A stretch of DNA of 64,000 bases, taken from assembly GCF_037482285.1 (NCBI RefSeq), contig NZ_JBBEYB010000013.1, forward strand, positions 1 through 64,000. The letters run 5' to 3'. The translations under genes and the position numbers were made by a program. The notes under the pieces were generated by a model. It saw only the letters and a list, made by a program, of their open reading frames with translations. It did no database searches and was not told where the DNA came from. The stretch comes from Aquabacterium sp029268225. Its GTDB lineage: Bacteria; Pseudomonadota; Gammaproteobacteria; Burkholderiales; Burkholderiaceae_C. Positions 37,539 to 47,433 of the stretch are shown here, one piece after another (position 1 is the stretch's first letter; each line of letters opens with the position of its first letter).

Positions 37539-38221
37539 GGCCTCACCCACCCTCGGGCCAGGGCTGCCGCATAGGCTTCCTGCCGGCTGGTGGCGTTGAG
37601 ACGCTCGGTCAGGCTGGAGACCTCGGCGCGGACCTCGCTCTCGCTGAGACCCAACTGTCGCGCGATGGCCTTGTTCGGTGTCCCTCGCCCCAGGTAGGGC
37701 AGGATGGCCTGTTGATGCGGGGTCAAACCATCGGGGAGCGCGGGAACATCGATGACCGCCTCGTTGGCACGACAGGCCATTCCCCCGCGGTGGGGGCGCG
37801 CAGGCATGGGCTGCGTGGACGCCAGGGTCTGGGCAAAGGTCGGCTGCCCGGACATGGCGGCACGCACGGCCGCGACGATCTCGCGGGCCGAGGCCACCTT
37901 GGCAACCAGGCCGGCCGCGCTTTGCTGCTGGGCCTGGCGCGCCCGCTCGGCATCGACCTGCGCCGACATCAGCAAGATCGGACAGCCGGGGACCAGGGCT
38001 TGCAATTGCGCCAGGTTGTCGAGCCCATGCCCGTCGGGCAACTGGATGTCGAGCAAGACCAGATCGGGCCTGAGCTCGCTGACGCTGCGCAGAGCCTGAG
38101 CCCAGTCGGCCGCATGGCGCAAGACCGCCTGCGGCCAATGTTCAGCCAGCATCATGCCCAGCCCGGTGCGAAACAGGGCATGGTCGTCCACCAGCAGGAA
38201 ACAAGGTGCAGAGGGGTTCAT
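37535..38221 (-). CDS. NarL/LuxR family response regulator
   Basis: A 228-residue two-domain regulator. The receiver (about 7-120) has VDDHALFRTG, phospho-acceptor Asp58 in LVLLDIQLPDG and Lys in LVAKVASA. The C-terminal LuxR-type HTH (about 165-225) has LTPHQQAILPYLGRGTPNKAIARQLGLSESEVRAEVSSLTERLNA. It is the first gene of a two-gene operon with the hybrid kinase and overlaps it by 4 bases. The target genes are unknown. Confidence 0.9.
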   Translation of the reverse strand: MNPSAPCFLLVDDHALFRTGLGMMLAEHWPQAVLRHAADWAQALRSVSELRPDLVLLDIQLPDGHGLDNLAQLQALVPGCPILLMSAQVDAERARQAQQQSAAGLVAKVASAREIVAAVRAAMSGQPTFAQTLASTQPMPARPHRGGMACRANEAVIDVPALPDGLTPHQQAILPYLGRGTPNKAIARQLGLSESEVRAEVSSLTERLNATSRQEAYAAALARGWVRP

Positions 38222-38268
38222 GAGCGAGACGCTTGAGGGCCATCAAGTATCGCCCGCGGCACCGATAC

Positions 38269-38297
38269 AAAAAAGGCCTGCTCTTGCGAACAGGCCT
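38269..38297 (-). terminator. terminator after aroG
   Basis: On the minus strand AGGCCTGTTC and GAGCAGGCCT pair over 10 bp (one G-U) around a GCAA loop and run into TTTTTT. It ends aroG transcripts 47 bases past the stop codon. Confidence 0.85.
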
Positions 38298-38343
38298 GTT
38301 TCCCCCCATCAGGGGGACGCTCCTCTGCCAAGAAGTGCCGCGC

Positions 38344-39462
38344 TCAGCGGGCGCGACGGGCCTTGACCGCGTCGGACAGCACTTGCAGCACTTCCTCGGA
38401 ATCGTCCCAGCCGATGCAGGCATCGGTGATGGACTGACCGTAGGTCAGCTTGGACGCATCGTCCTTGCCCGGTGTGAACTTCTGGGCACCGGCGCACAGA
38501 TGGCTTTCGACCATGACGCCGAAGACCTTCTTGGAGCCCCCGGCGACCTGGCCGGCGATGTCCTTGGCCACGACAACCTGACGCTCGTGCTGCTTGGAGC
38601 TGTTGGCGTGCGAGAAGTCCACCATCAGCGAGGGGTGCAGCTTGGCGGCTTCCAGGTCCTTGCAGGCGGCGGCCACGCTGTCGGCGTCGTAGTTCGGGGC
38701 CTTGCCGCCGCGCAGGATCACATGGCAATCGGGGTTGCCAGCCGTTTCCACGATGGCGACCTGGCCGTTCTTGGCGACCGACAGGAAGTGGTGCGGACGC
38801 GAGGCCGACTGCATGGCGTCGGTGGCGATCTTGATGTTGCCGTCGGTGCCGTTCTTGAAGCCGATCGGGGCGCTGATGCCCGAGGCCAGTTCGCGGTGGA
38901 TCTGGCTTTCGGTGGTGCGCGCACCGATGGCACCCCAGGAGATCAGGTCACCGATGTACTGGGGCGAAATCACGTCGAGGAACTCGCTGGCCGCGGGCAT
39001 GCCCATGCGGTTGATTTCCAGCAGCAGTTGACGCGCCATGCGCAGGCCTTCGTCGATCTTGTAGGACTCGTCCAAGTACGGGTCGTTGATCAGGCCCTTC
39101 CAGCCCACGGTGGTGCGGGGCTTCTCGAAGTAGACGCGCATGACCACTTCCAGCGTGTCGGCGTACTGCTCACGCAGCGCCATCAGCTTGCGGCTGTATT
39201 CGATGGCGGCGGCCGGGTCGTGGATGGAGCAGGGGCCGATGATGACCAGCATGCGGTCATCCTTGCCGTGGATGATCTTGCGGATGGCCTTGCGGGTGTC
39301 GCTCACCAGCTTTTCCACGGGCGTGCCGCGGATGGGGAAGAAACGGATCAGGGCTTCCGGCGGCGGCAGGGTGGTCACTTTGGTGATGCGGGCATCGTCG
39401 GTTTCAGAGGTGCGTTCGGCGGGTGCGACCCAACCGGCTGCGGCGCTGGATTTGGCTGTCAT
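38344..39462 (-). CDS. aroG: 3-deoxy-7-phosphoheptulonate (DAHP) synthase, class I
   Basis: Joins phosphoenolpyruvate and erythrose-4-phosphate, the first committed step to Phe, Tyr and Trp. The 372-residue product is an AroF/G/H-type enzyme: LVIIGPCSIHDPAAAIEYSRKL, RVYFEKPRTTVGWKGLINDP, IGARTTESQIHRELASG, MVDFSHANSSKQ and VFGVMVESHLCAG. The upstream region carries a Phe/Tyr-rich leader peptide (39554-39631) and an attenuator (39503-39534), so expression is likely set by charged tRNA-Phe/Tyr. Which amino acid inhibits the enzyme cannot be read by eye. Confidence 0.95.
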   Translation of the reverse strand: MTAKSSAAAGWVAPAERTSETDDARITKVTTLPPPEALIRFFPIRGTPVEKLVSDTRKAIRKIIHGKDDRMLVIIGPCSIHDPAAAIEYSRKLMALREQYADTLEVVMRVYFEKPRTTVGWKGLINDPYLDESYKIDEGLRMARQLLLEINRMGMPAASEFLDVISPQYIGDLISWGAIGARTTESQIHRELASGISAPIGFKNGTDGNIKIATDAMQSASRPHHFLSVAKNGQVAIVETAGNPDCHVILRGGKAPNYDADSVAAACKDLEAAKLHPSLMVDFSHANSSKQHERQVVVAKDIAGQVAGGSKKVFGVMVESHLCAGAQKFTPGKDDASKLTYGQSITDACIGWDDSEEVLQVLSDAVKARRAR

Positions 39463-39502
39463 GAGGCTTCCTGTTGCGGGGCGGGTTGATCAGAAGATGT
39501 CG

Positions 39503-39534
39503 AAAAAAAACCGCCGGGGTGAGCCGGCGGTTTT
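39503..39534 (-). terminator. aroG transcription attenuator
   Basis: On the minus strand AAAACCGCCGG and CCGGCGGTTTT form a stem of about 11 bp with a short loop, followed by a run of eight T. It stands between the leader peptide and aroG. The leader segment CTCACCGGCG (39574-39583) can pair with CGCCGG of the terminator 5' arm, giving an alternative antiterminator. This is the classic layout of ribosome-mediated attenuation. Confidence 0.85.
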
Positions 39535-39553
39535 CAGGTCGTGTGTGGCTCGC

Positions 39554-39631
39554 TTAAAAGGCGTCCACTCCTGCGCCGGTGAGGGGCTGGAGGTGAAAGT
39601 AGCCAAAATAAAAGCGAGACGTGACCTGCAT
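39554..39631 (-). CDS. aroG leader peptide, Phe/Tyr-rich
   Basis: A 25-codon frame on the minus strand (ATG 39631, TAA 39554-39556) containing RFYFGYFH: three Phe and two Tyr codons within six positions, plus a terminal Phe. Ribosome stalling here when charged tRNA-Phe or tRNA-Tyr is short would expose the antiterminator and allow aroG transcription. No Shine-Dalgarno is visible. TACATT ends 7 bases before the ATG, so a leaderless transcript is possible. Coding is inferred from codon content and position. Confidence 0.8.
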   Translation of the reverse strand: MQVTSRFYFGYFHLQPLTGAGVDAF

Positions 39632-39744
39632 GCGTATAAATGTAGCACGCTCCCCCAGGGCTCACAAGCAAGCCGGATGAAGCGTGGCTATCACGGCCAT
39701 GGGGTGCGTCGATGGCCTCGGGCCCAGGCGCCCCACCACACCGC

Positions 39745-41238
<1,494 letters not shown>

Positions 41239-41308
41239 GGTCAGACTCGGTGAAGGGATCGTCAAAGGGTAGCGCAGCGGGAACGGGGCATGGTCAGGGT
41301 AGGGGCGC

Positions 41309-42673
41309 TCAGCCTGGCTGGGCCGTGCGGCGCACGACGTCGCGCAGCACATCGACCATGCGGTGCAGTTCGTCGGGCGTGGCGATGAAGGGCGGGCCCA
41401 TGGCCAGGGTGTCGCCGGTGAAGCGCAGCAGCAGGCCTTGCTGCATGGCCATCTCGAACACCGTCATGGCGCGGCGGGCGGGCTGGCCCTCCCAGGGCGC
41501 CAGGTCGATGGCACCGCAGAAGCCGAAGTTGCGGATGTCGGTGATGCCGGGCTCGCCTTTCAAGCTGTGCAGGCCGTCTTCCAGCACGGTGGCCAGGCTG
41601 GCGGCGCGCTCGATCAGGCCATCGGCCTGCAGGATGTCGAGCACGGCATGGCCCACGGCGGCGGCCAGCGGGTGGCCCGAGTAGGTGTAGCCGTGCATGA
41701 ACTCGACCGCGTAGTCCGGTGCGTTCACGCCCATGAAGGTGTCGTACAGGGCCTGGCTGGCGATGACCCCGCCCATGGGCACGGTGCCATTGGTGATGCC
41801 CTTGGCAAAGGTGATGAGGTCGGGCGTGACGTCGAAGCGCTGGGCGCCAAAGGGGGTGCCCAGGCGGCCGAAGCCGGTGATGACTTCATCGAAGATCAGC
41901 AAGATGCCATGGCGGGTGCAGATCTCGCGCAGCTTTTGCAGGTAGCCCACGGGCGGCACGAGCACGCCGGTGGAACCTTGCACGGGCTCGACGATGACGG
42001 CGGCGATGGTGCTGGCGTCGTGCAAGGTCACCAGACGCTCCAGCTCGTCGGCCAGGTGGGCCCCCCAGGTCGGCTGGCCTTTGGAGAAGGCCATGTGGGC
42101 GGGGGACCAGGTGTGGGGCAGGTGGTCCACGCCAGGCAGCATCACACTGCCGAACATCTTGCGGTTGGCGACCATGCCGCCAGCCGAGATGCCGCCAAAG
42201 CCCACGCCGTGGTAGCCGCGCTCGCGGCCGATGATGCGGTAGCGCCCGCCCTCGCCGCGCAGGCGGTGGTAGCCGATGGCCATCTTGATGGCGGTGTCCA
42301 CCGACTCGGAGCCGGAGTTGGCGAAGAACACGCGGTTGAGACCGGCGGGAGCCAGCTCGGCGATGCGGCCGGCCAGCTTCAGCGAGCCGGGGTGGGCCAC
42401 CTGGAAGGCGGGCGCGTAGTCCAGCGTGGCGGCCTGGTGGCGCAAGGCTTCGACGATCTTGGGGTGACCGTGGCCCAGGGGGCAGCACCACAGGCCAGAG
42501 AGCGCGTCAAACAGCTGGCGCCCGTCCGAGGTCTGGTAATAGGCGCCTTGCGCGCCCACGACGACCTTGGGGTGCTGCTTGAAGTAGCGGTTGGGCGTGA
42601 AAGGCAGCCAGGCCGAGGGCAGGCCTTCGAGGGTGGCCGGGTCGGCGGTTTCGGTGGCGGGGTCAAAGGGCAT
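41309..42673 (-). CDS. beta-alanine (omega-amino acid):pyruvate aminotransferase, class III
   Basis: A PLP enzyme expected to move the amino group of beta-alanine to pyruvate, giving malonate semialdehyde and L-alanine. The 454-residue product has the omega-aminotransferase features FANSGSESVDTAIKMA, GRERGYHGVGFGGISAGG, ILLIFDEVITGFGRLG and the PLP lysine in DLITFAKGITNG. The choice of beta-alanine rests on placement between alanine dehydrogenase and malonate-semialdehyde dehydrogenase in a pyrimidine locus. ATG 42673 is used; a GTG six bases upstream is possible. Confidence 0.9.
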   Translation of the reverse strand: MPFDPATETADPATLEGLPSAWLPFTPNRYFKQHPKVVVGAQGAYYQTSDGRQLFDALSGLWCCPLGHGHPKIVEALRHQAATLDYAPAFQVAHPGSLKLAGRIAELAPAGLNRVFFANSGSESVDTAIKMAIGYHRLRGEGGRYRIIGRERGYHGVGFGGISAGGMVANRKMFGSVMLPGVDHLPHTWSPAHMAFSKGQPTWGAHLADELERLVTLHDASTIAAVIVEPVQGSTGVLVPPVGYLQKLREICTRHGILLIFDEVITGFGRLGTPFGAQRFDVTPDLITFAKGITNGTVPMGGVIASQALYDTFMGVNAPDYAVEFMHGYTYSGHPLAAAVGHAVLDILQADGLIERAASLATVLEDGLHSLKGEPGITDIRNFGFCGAIDLAPWEGQPARRAMTVFEMAMQQGLLLRFTGDTLAMGPPFIATPDELHRMVDVLRDVVRRTAQPG

Positions 42674-42733
42674 GGGCACAGTCCAGCAAAAGAAAGGAAT
42701 CCATTCGGGCCAGCGTGGCCGGCGTCACAGGCG

Positions 42734-43849
42734 TCACAGGCTCAGGGCGGCGAGCGGGTCGAGGTAAGCCCGGTCCAGCGCCTGCGCCACCCCGGGGTGC
42801 GTGAGGCGGCCGCGGTGCACATTGAGGCCCTGGCGCAGGTGCGGGTCGTCGCGCAGGGCCTGCAGGCCGTGGTCGGCCAGCGCCAGCACGAAGGGCAGGG
42901 TGGCGTGGCCCAGCGCAAAGGCCGAGGTGCGCGGCACGGCACCGGGCATGTTGGCCACGCAGTAATGCACCACGCCATCGACCACGAAGGTCGGGGCATC
43001 GTGGGTGGTCGGGTGCGAGGTTTCGGCACAGCCGCCCTGGTCGATGGCCACGTCCACGATGACCGAGCCGGCACGCATCTGGCTGACGGTCTGGCGCGTG
43101 ATCAGCTTGGGGGCGGCGGCCCCGGGCACCAGCACGCCGCCGATGAGCAGGTCGGCCTGGGCCGCGTGCTGCTCGATGGCATCGCGGGTGGCGTAGGCGG
43201 TGCGCAGGCCGTGGCCGAACTGGGTCCACAGCCGGCGCAGCACCTCCAGGTTGCGGTCGATGACGGTGACCTGCGCGCCCAGGCCCAGGGCCATGGCTGC
43301 CGCGTGCATGCCGACCACGCCGCCGCCCAGGATCACAACCTGAGCCGGGGCCACGCCGGGCACCCCGCCGAGCAGCACCCCGCTGCCACCGGCGTGGCGT
43401 TGCAGGGCCTGCGCTCCGGCCAGCACCGACAGGCGCCCCGCCACCTCGGACATCGGCGCGAGCAGGGGCAGGCCGCCGTTGGGTGAGGTCACGGTCTCGT
43501 AAGCGATGCAGGTGGCGCCGCTGGCCATCAGGTCCTGGGTCTGGGCGAGGTCGGGGGCGAGGTGCAGGTAGGTGAACAGGATCTGGTCGGCGCGCAGGCG
43601 CTGGCGCTCGACGGCCTGCGGCTCCTTGACCTTGACGATCAGTTGCGCACGCGCCCAGACGGTGTCGGCATCCGGGGCGATGGTGGCGCCCGCCGCCTGG
43701 TAGTCGGCGTCGCTGGCCCCGATGCCCAGCCCGACGCCCGTCTCCACCCAGACCTCGTGGCCGTGGTGCACCAGCTCCCGCACCGCCGCGGGCACCAGGC
43801 CCACGCGGAACTCCTGCACCTTGATCTCCTTGGGCACACCGACCAGCAT
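42734..43849 (-). CDS. ald: alanine dehydrogenase
   Basis: NAD-dependent oxidative deamination of L-alanine to pyruvate and ammonia. The 371-residue product starts MLVGVPKEIKVQEFRVGLVP and has the Rossmann motif VVILGGGVVGMHAAAMALGLGAQVTVIDRN and the LTPHPGVAQ-like C-terminal RLTHPGVAQALD. In this locus it can recycle the alanine formed by the aminotransferase downstream, restoring its pyruvate acceptor and releasing nitrogen as ammonia. GGAG precedes the ATG. It is divergent from the MocR gene. Confidence 0.93.
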   Translation of the reverse strand: MLVGVPKEIKVQEFRVGLVPAAVRELVHHGHEVWVETGVGLGIGASDADYQAAGATIAPDADTVWARAQLIVKVKEPQAVERQRLRADQILFTYLHLAPDLAQTQDLMASGATCIAYETVTSPNGGLPLLAPMSEVAGRLSVLAGAQALQRHAGGSGVLLGGVPGVAPAQVVILGGGVVGMHAAAMALGLGAQVTVIDRNLEVLRRLWTQFGHGLRTAYATRDAIEQHAAQADLLIGGVLVPGAAAPKLITRQTVSQMRAGSVIVDVAIDQGGCAETSHPTTHDAPTFVVDGVVHYCVANMPGAVPRTSAFALGHATLPFVLALADHGLQALRDDPHLRQGLNVHRGRLTHPGVAQALDRAYLDPLAALSL

Positions 43850-43988
43850 GAACGACTCCACACAAAGGGGGTTGGGATGGAGCCATCGTAGGCGCATCCC
43901 CCGGCCGGCGGCAAGACGGTGAAGCGGCAAGCTGGCAGACGACTTGCTTGGATGAGGCAACCGTACAGCCCCTTTTGCCTGCACAGTC

Positions 43989-45530
43989 ATGTCCGCCTCT
44001 CTCACCCTCTCTGTGGCCTCCCCGTCCTGGCTGGATGGCTTGCAACGCACCTTGCAGGGGGCCCGACCTGCCTCCGGTGAGGCGAAGCGGCCCCGCGCCG
44101 CACCGGGGGTCAGCCTGGTGCAACAGCTGACGCAGGCCATCGAGCAGGCCGTGCAGCAAGGCGAGCTGCGCGCCGGCAGCCGCCTGCCCTCGGTACGGGC
44201 GCTGGCAGCCCGCCTGGGCATCAGCACCTTCACGGTGGCCGAGGCCTACACCGGTCTGGTGTCGCGGCGGGTGCTGTCGGCCCGGCGGGGCGCGGGCTAC
44301 CACGTGGCCTCGGCGCACCTGAGCGCCCGTCGGCCCAGCCCCGATCTGGCGCTGTCACCGCGCATCAGCGACGACTGGCTGAGCCTGAACATGTTCGCGC
44401 AAGGCCGCGACCTGCTGGCCGCCGGCTGCGGCTGGCTGCCCCTGAGCTGGTATGGCGAGAACGACTTTCACGCGGCCCTGCGCCAGGCCACTCGCATCGC
44501 CGGAGAACACCTGGCCAGCTATGGCCATCCGCTGGGCTACGCGGGCCTGCGCCAGCAACTGGCTGGCGAGTTGAGCGAGCGCCTGGGACCGGTGAACGCC
44601 GACCAGATCGTGCTGACCCACGGCGTGACGCACGGCTTCGAGCTGGTGATGATGGGCCTGCTGCAACCGGGCGATGCCGTGCTGGTGGAGGAGCCCGGTT
44701 ACTGGAACCTGCACGCGCAGCTGCGCTGCCACGGCCTGCGCCCCATCGGTGTGCCGCGCGCCGCGGCGGGGCTGGACCTGGCCGAACTGGCGCGCCTGGC
44801 CGAGCTGCACCGCCCGCGTGCCATCTTCGTCACCACCGTGGGGCACAACCCCTTGTCGACCACGCTGTCGCTGCGGCAGGCCCACCAGCTGCTGGCCCTG
44901 GCCGAGCGGCACGACCTGTGGGTGATCGAAGACGACATCTTTCGGGACCTGGATGCGCCGCATGCCCCGTCGCTGGCCGGGCTCGACGGCCTGCACCGTG
45001 TGTTGGTGCTGGGCGGGTTTTCAAAGACGATCGCGCCGGCGATCCGCGTGGGCTATGTGGCCTGCCCGCCCACGCTGGTGCAGACGCTGGTGCGCATCAA
45101 GATGACCTGCGGGCTGACGACGTCCGAGATCAACGAGCGCGCCGCCGCCCGGGTGCTGGCCGACCCGGCCCACCGCCGCTACCTGGAGCGCATCCGCCAC
45201 CGGTTGGCCGCCGCCCGCGAGCGCGTGGTCGATGCCTTGTCCGAGATCGGCTTGCAGCCCCTGGCCTTGCCCGACAGCGGCCTGTATGTGTGCGCGGGCT
45301 GGCTGGGCGCCGGTGCCGATAACGACCCGCATGCGGTCACCGAACACGCCCGCCAGGCGCGCACGCTGGCCCAGGCCGCACTGGCCGAAGGCATCGCGCT
45401 GGCACCGGGCGATTACTTCCTGCTCGAGCCACGCGCGACCTCGTGGTTCCGCTTCAACGTGGCGCACGCCGACGACCCGCGCCTGCGCGCCTTTTTGCAG
45501 CGGGCCGCGCGTCAGTTGCCCCACCCCTGA
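43989..45530 (+). CDS. MocR-type (GntR-aminotransferase) transcriptional regulator
   Basis: A 513-residue fusion. The N-terminal GntR winged helix (about 35-115) has LVQQLTQAIEQAVQQGELRAGSRLPSVRALAARLGISTFTVAEAYTGLVSRRVLSARRGAGYHV. A fold type I aminotransferase domain follows with the PLP lysine in GGFSKTIAPAIRVGY. MocR proteins sense PLP adducts of amines or amino acids. It is divergent from ald-aminotransferase-mmsA, which it probably controls, with beta-alanine or alanine as the likely signal (inference). Confidence 0.9.
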   Translation: MSASLTLSVASPSWLDGLQRTLQGARPASGEAKRPRAAPGVSLVQQLTQAIEQAVQQGELRAGSRLPSVRALAARLGISTFTVAEAYTGLVSRRVLSARRGAGYHVASAHLSARRPSPDLALSPRISDDWLSLNMFAQGRDLLAAGCGWLPLSWYGENDFHAALRQATRIAGEHLASYGHPLGYAGLRQQLAGELSERLGPVNADQIVLTHGVTHGFELVMMGLLQPGDAVLVEEPGYWNLHAQLRCHGLRPIGVPRAAAGLDLAELARLAELHRPRAIFVTTVGHNPLSTTLSLRQAHQLLALAERHDLWVIEDDIFRDLDAPHAPSLAGLDGLHRVLVLGGFSKTIAPAIRVGYVACPPTLVQTLVRIKMTCGLTTSEINERAAARVLADPAHRRYLERIRHRLAAARERVVDALSEIGLQPLALPDSGLYVCAGWLGAGADNDPHAVTEHARQARTLAQAALAEGIALAPGDYFLLEPRATSWFRFNVAHADDPRLRAFLQRAARQLPHP

Positions 45531-45575
45531 GTGCGGTCCTCTCGGCCGAGATCGGCCCGGACCAGCCCCAAAACA

Positions 45576-45604
45576 GTGCCAGATCGGGCCCTTGGGTCTG
45601 GCAC
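45576..45604. repeat. inverted repeat between mocR and the ABC operon
   Basis: GTGCCAGA and TCTGGCAC are perfect 8-bp arms 13 bases apart, 45 bases after the mocR stop. It may be a terminator hairpin for mocR (no T-run) or a second control site for the ABC operon. Confidence 0.35.
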
Positions 45605-45633
45605 AGAACTCGCATGGGGTCCTGCATCCAAAC

Positions 45634-45649
45634 CTGACCACACGGTCAA
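45634..45649. promoter_or_regulatory. RutR-type operator upstream of the pyrimidine ABC operon
   Basis: CTGACCACACGGTCAA matches the E. coli RutR box TTGACCANNTGGTCAA at all but two positions. It lies 18 bases before the ATG of the ABC ATPase gene, with another TGGTCA half-site at 45655-45660. The rutR-like gene is the last of this operon, implying autoregulation. Confidence 0.7.
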
Positions 45650-45667
45650 CTTCCTGGTCACTGCCCC

Positions 45668-46495
45668 ATGAACGCGCCCGAGATGCTTGCCTCCACGGCC
45701 ACCCCGGCCAACCAGCCGGTGTTCGGCCGACCCGTCGTGCAGATCCAGCAGGCCAGCGTGGTCTACCCGGCGCCCGACGCCCCGGTGCGGGCCTTGCACG
45801 AGGTGGACCTGGAAATCCGTCAGGGCGAGTTCATCTCGCTGATCGGGCCCTCGGGCTGCGGCAAGACCACGCTGCTGCGCGTCATCGCCGACCTGGAGTC
45901 CATCACCTCGGGCACGGTTCGGGTCAATGGCCTGAGTCCGCACGATGCCCGCCTGGCGCGCGCCTATGGCTATGTCTTCCAGGCCGCGGCCTTGCTGCCC
46001 TGGCGCACGGTGCTGTCCAACGTGATGCTGCCACTGGAGCTGCAAGGCACCCCGCCCGAGGTCGCCCGCGAGATCGCCCGCACCCAGCTGGCGCGCGTGG
46101 GCCTGGCGCAGTTCGAACAGAAGTACCCCTGGCAGCTGTCGGGCGGCATGCAGCAGCGGGTGTCGATCGCGCGGGCCCTCGGTTTCGAGCCCAAACTGTT
46201 GATGATGGACGAGCCTTTCGGGGCGCTCGATGAGATCACCCGCGACGACCTGAATGCCCAGTTGCAACAGCTGTGGCAGCGCGAGCAGCGCACCGTCGTG
46301 TTCGTCACGCACTCGATCGCCGAGGCGGTGTACCTGTCGACTCGCATCGTGGTGATGTCACCGCGCCCCGGTCGCATCGTCAAGGTGATCGACTCGCCGC
46401 TGCCGGCCGAACGCACGCTGGCCCTGCGCGACACCCCTGCGTTCATGGCCCTGGCGCACGAGGTGCGCGAGGCCCTGGCCGACGGCCACCACTGA
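45668..46495 (+). CDS. ABC transporter ATP-binding protein (nitrate/taurine/pyrimidine-precursor type)
   Basis: A 275-residue ATPase of the SsuB/TauB/ThiZ class: Walker A GPSGCGKTT, Q-loop FQAAALLPW, signature LSGGMQQRV, Walker B KLLMMDEPFGALD and the H-loop VFVTHSIAEAV. It drives the importer made with the two permeases and the binding protein that follow. No Shine-Dalgarno is visible between the RutR-type operator and the ATG. The setting inside the pyrimidine locus suggests uptake of a pyrimidine, hydantoin or carbamoyl amino acid. Confidence 0.92.
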   Translation: MNAPEMLASTATPANQPVFGRPVVQIQQASVVYPAPDAPVRALHEVDLEIRQGEFISLIGPSGCGKTTLLRVIADLESITSGTVRVNGLSPHDARLARAYGYVFQAAALLPWRTVLSNVMLPLELQGTPPEVAREIARTQLARVGLAQFEQKYPWQLSGGMQQRVSIARALGFEPKLLMMDEPFGALDEITRDDLNAQLQQLWQREQRTVVFVTHSIAEAVYLSTRIVVMSPRPGRIVKVIDSPLPAERTLALRDTPAFMALAHEVREALADGHH

Positions 46496-46505
46496 GGAGC
46501 CCGCC

Positions 46506-47423
46506 ATGGCGCTCGCCTCCTCCTTGTCCGCCGCGCCATCGCGCTGGCGCCAGGCCGTCGCGCGGGCCCTGCCCGTGGGCGTCGTGCTGGCCGTGTTGCT
46601 GCTGGGCTGGTACGCGCTGAGTGTGGCTCTCAATGCGAGTGGCGTGATCGAACGGGTGCTGGGCGGGCCGGCCGGCGCCTGGGGCTGGCGCGACCTGATC
46701 TGGGCGACCTGGCACCAGCAGCGTGCCGTGCTGCCCGCGCCGCACCAGATCGCGCTCGACATCTGGCACAGCCTGCTGGACTGGCCGCTGGACGATCCAC
46801 GCAACCTGCTGCTGCACACCCGCGTCACCGCCGAAGCCACCTTGCTGGGCTTCGTGCTGGGCACGGCGCTGGGTTTGCTGCTGGCGGTGCTCATCGTGCA
46901 CGCGCCCACGCTGGAGCGGGCCGTGCTGCCCTGGATCGTGGCTTCGCAGACCGTGCCGGTGCTGGCCATCGCCCCCATCGTGCTGGTGGTGCTGGGCAGC
47001 CTGGGCTTCAGCGGCGTCCTGCCCAAGGCGGTGATCGCCATGTACCTGTGCTTCTTCCCGGTCACCGTGGCCATGGTGCAGGGCCTGCGCGCCCCGCAAA
47101 CCCTCGATCAGGAGCTGATGCACACCTACGCTGCCACGCGGATGCAGACCCTGTGGGTGCTGCGCCTGCCGGCCGCCTTGCCCTACCTGTTCCCGGCCCT
47201 GCGCGTGGGCATCGCCGCCGGCCTGGTGGGCGCCATCGTGGCCGAGCTGCCCACCGGCGCGCAAGCCGGCCTGGGCGCGCGCCTGCTCACCAGCTCCTAC
47301 TACGGCAACACCGTGCAGATCTGGTCCGCCCTGTTGATGGCCGCCGTGCTGGGCATGGTGCTGACCGCCGCGGTCGGCCTGCTGGAGCGCGCGGTCCTGC
47401 GCGGTCGCGGCCCCAAGCTCTGA
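46506..47423 (+). CDS. ABC transporter permease
   Basis: A 305-residue SsuC/ThiX-type permease with about six helices. The cytoplasmic coupling EAA-like loop is ELMHTYAATRMQTLWVLRLPAALPYLFPALRVGIAAGLVGAIVAE. AGGAGCC precedes the ATG, ten bases after the ATPase stop. It is the first of two different permeases in the operon, suggesting a heterodimeric channel. Confidence 0.9.
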   Translation: MALASSLSAAPSRWRQAVARALPVGVVLAVLLLGWYALSVALNASGVIERVLGGPAGAWGWRDLIWATWHQQRAVLPAPHQIALDIWHSLLDWPLDDPRNLLLHTRVTAEATLLGFVLGTALGLLLAVLIVHAPTLERAVLPWIVASQTVPVLAIAPIVLVVLGSLGFSGVLPKAVIAMYLCFFPVTVAMVQGLRAPQTLDQELMHTYAATRMQTLWVLRLPAALPYLFPALRVGIAAGLVGAIVAELPTGAQAGLGARLLTSSYYGNTVQIWSALLMAAVLGMVLTAAVGLLERAVLRGRGPKL

Positions 47424-47433
47424 AGCTCACCCC

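Noticed and set aside
35709..38138. Extension of the hybrid kinase to an 809-codon frame
   Set aside because: The first 200 codons overlap the response regulator gene out of frame; the ATG at 37538 with ATGA coupling is the natural start.
42663..44318. A 551-codon minus-strand frame across ald and the start of mocR
   Set aside because: It runs out of frame through alanine dehydrogenase and antisense to mocR, with Arg/Pro-rich low-complexity product.
45655..45660. A third full RutR box overlapping the start of the ABC operon
   Set aside because: Only one TGGTCA half-site is present; no matching half at the correct spacing.
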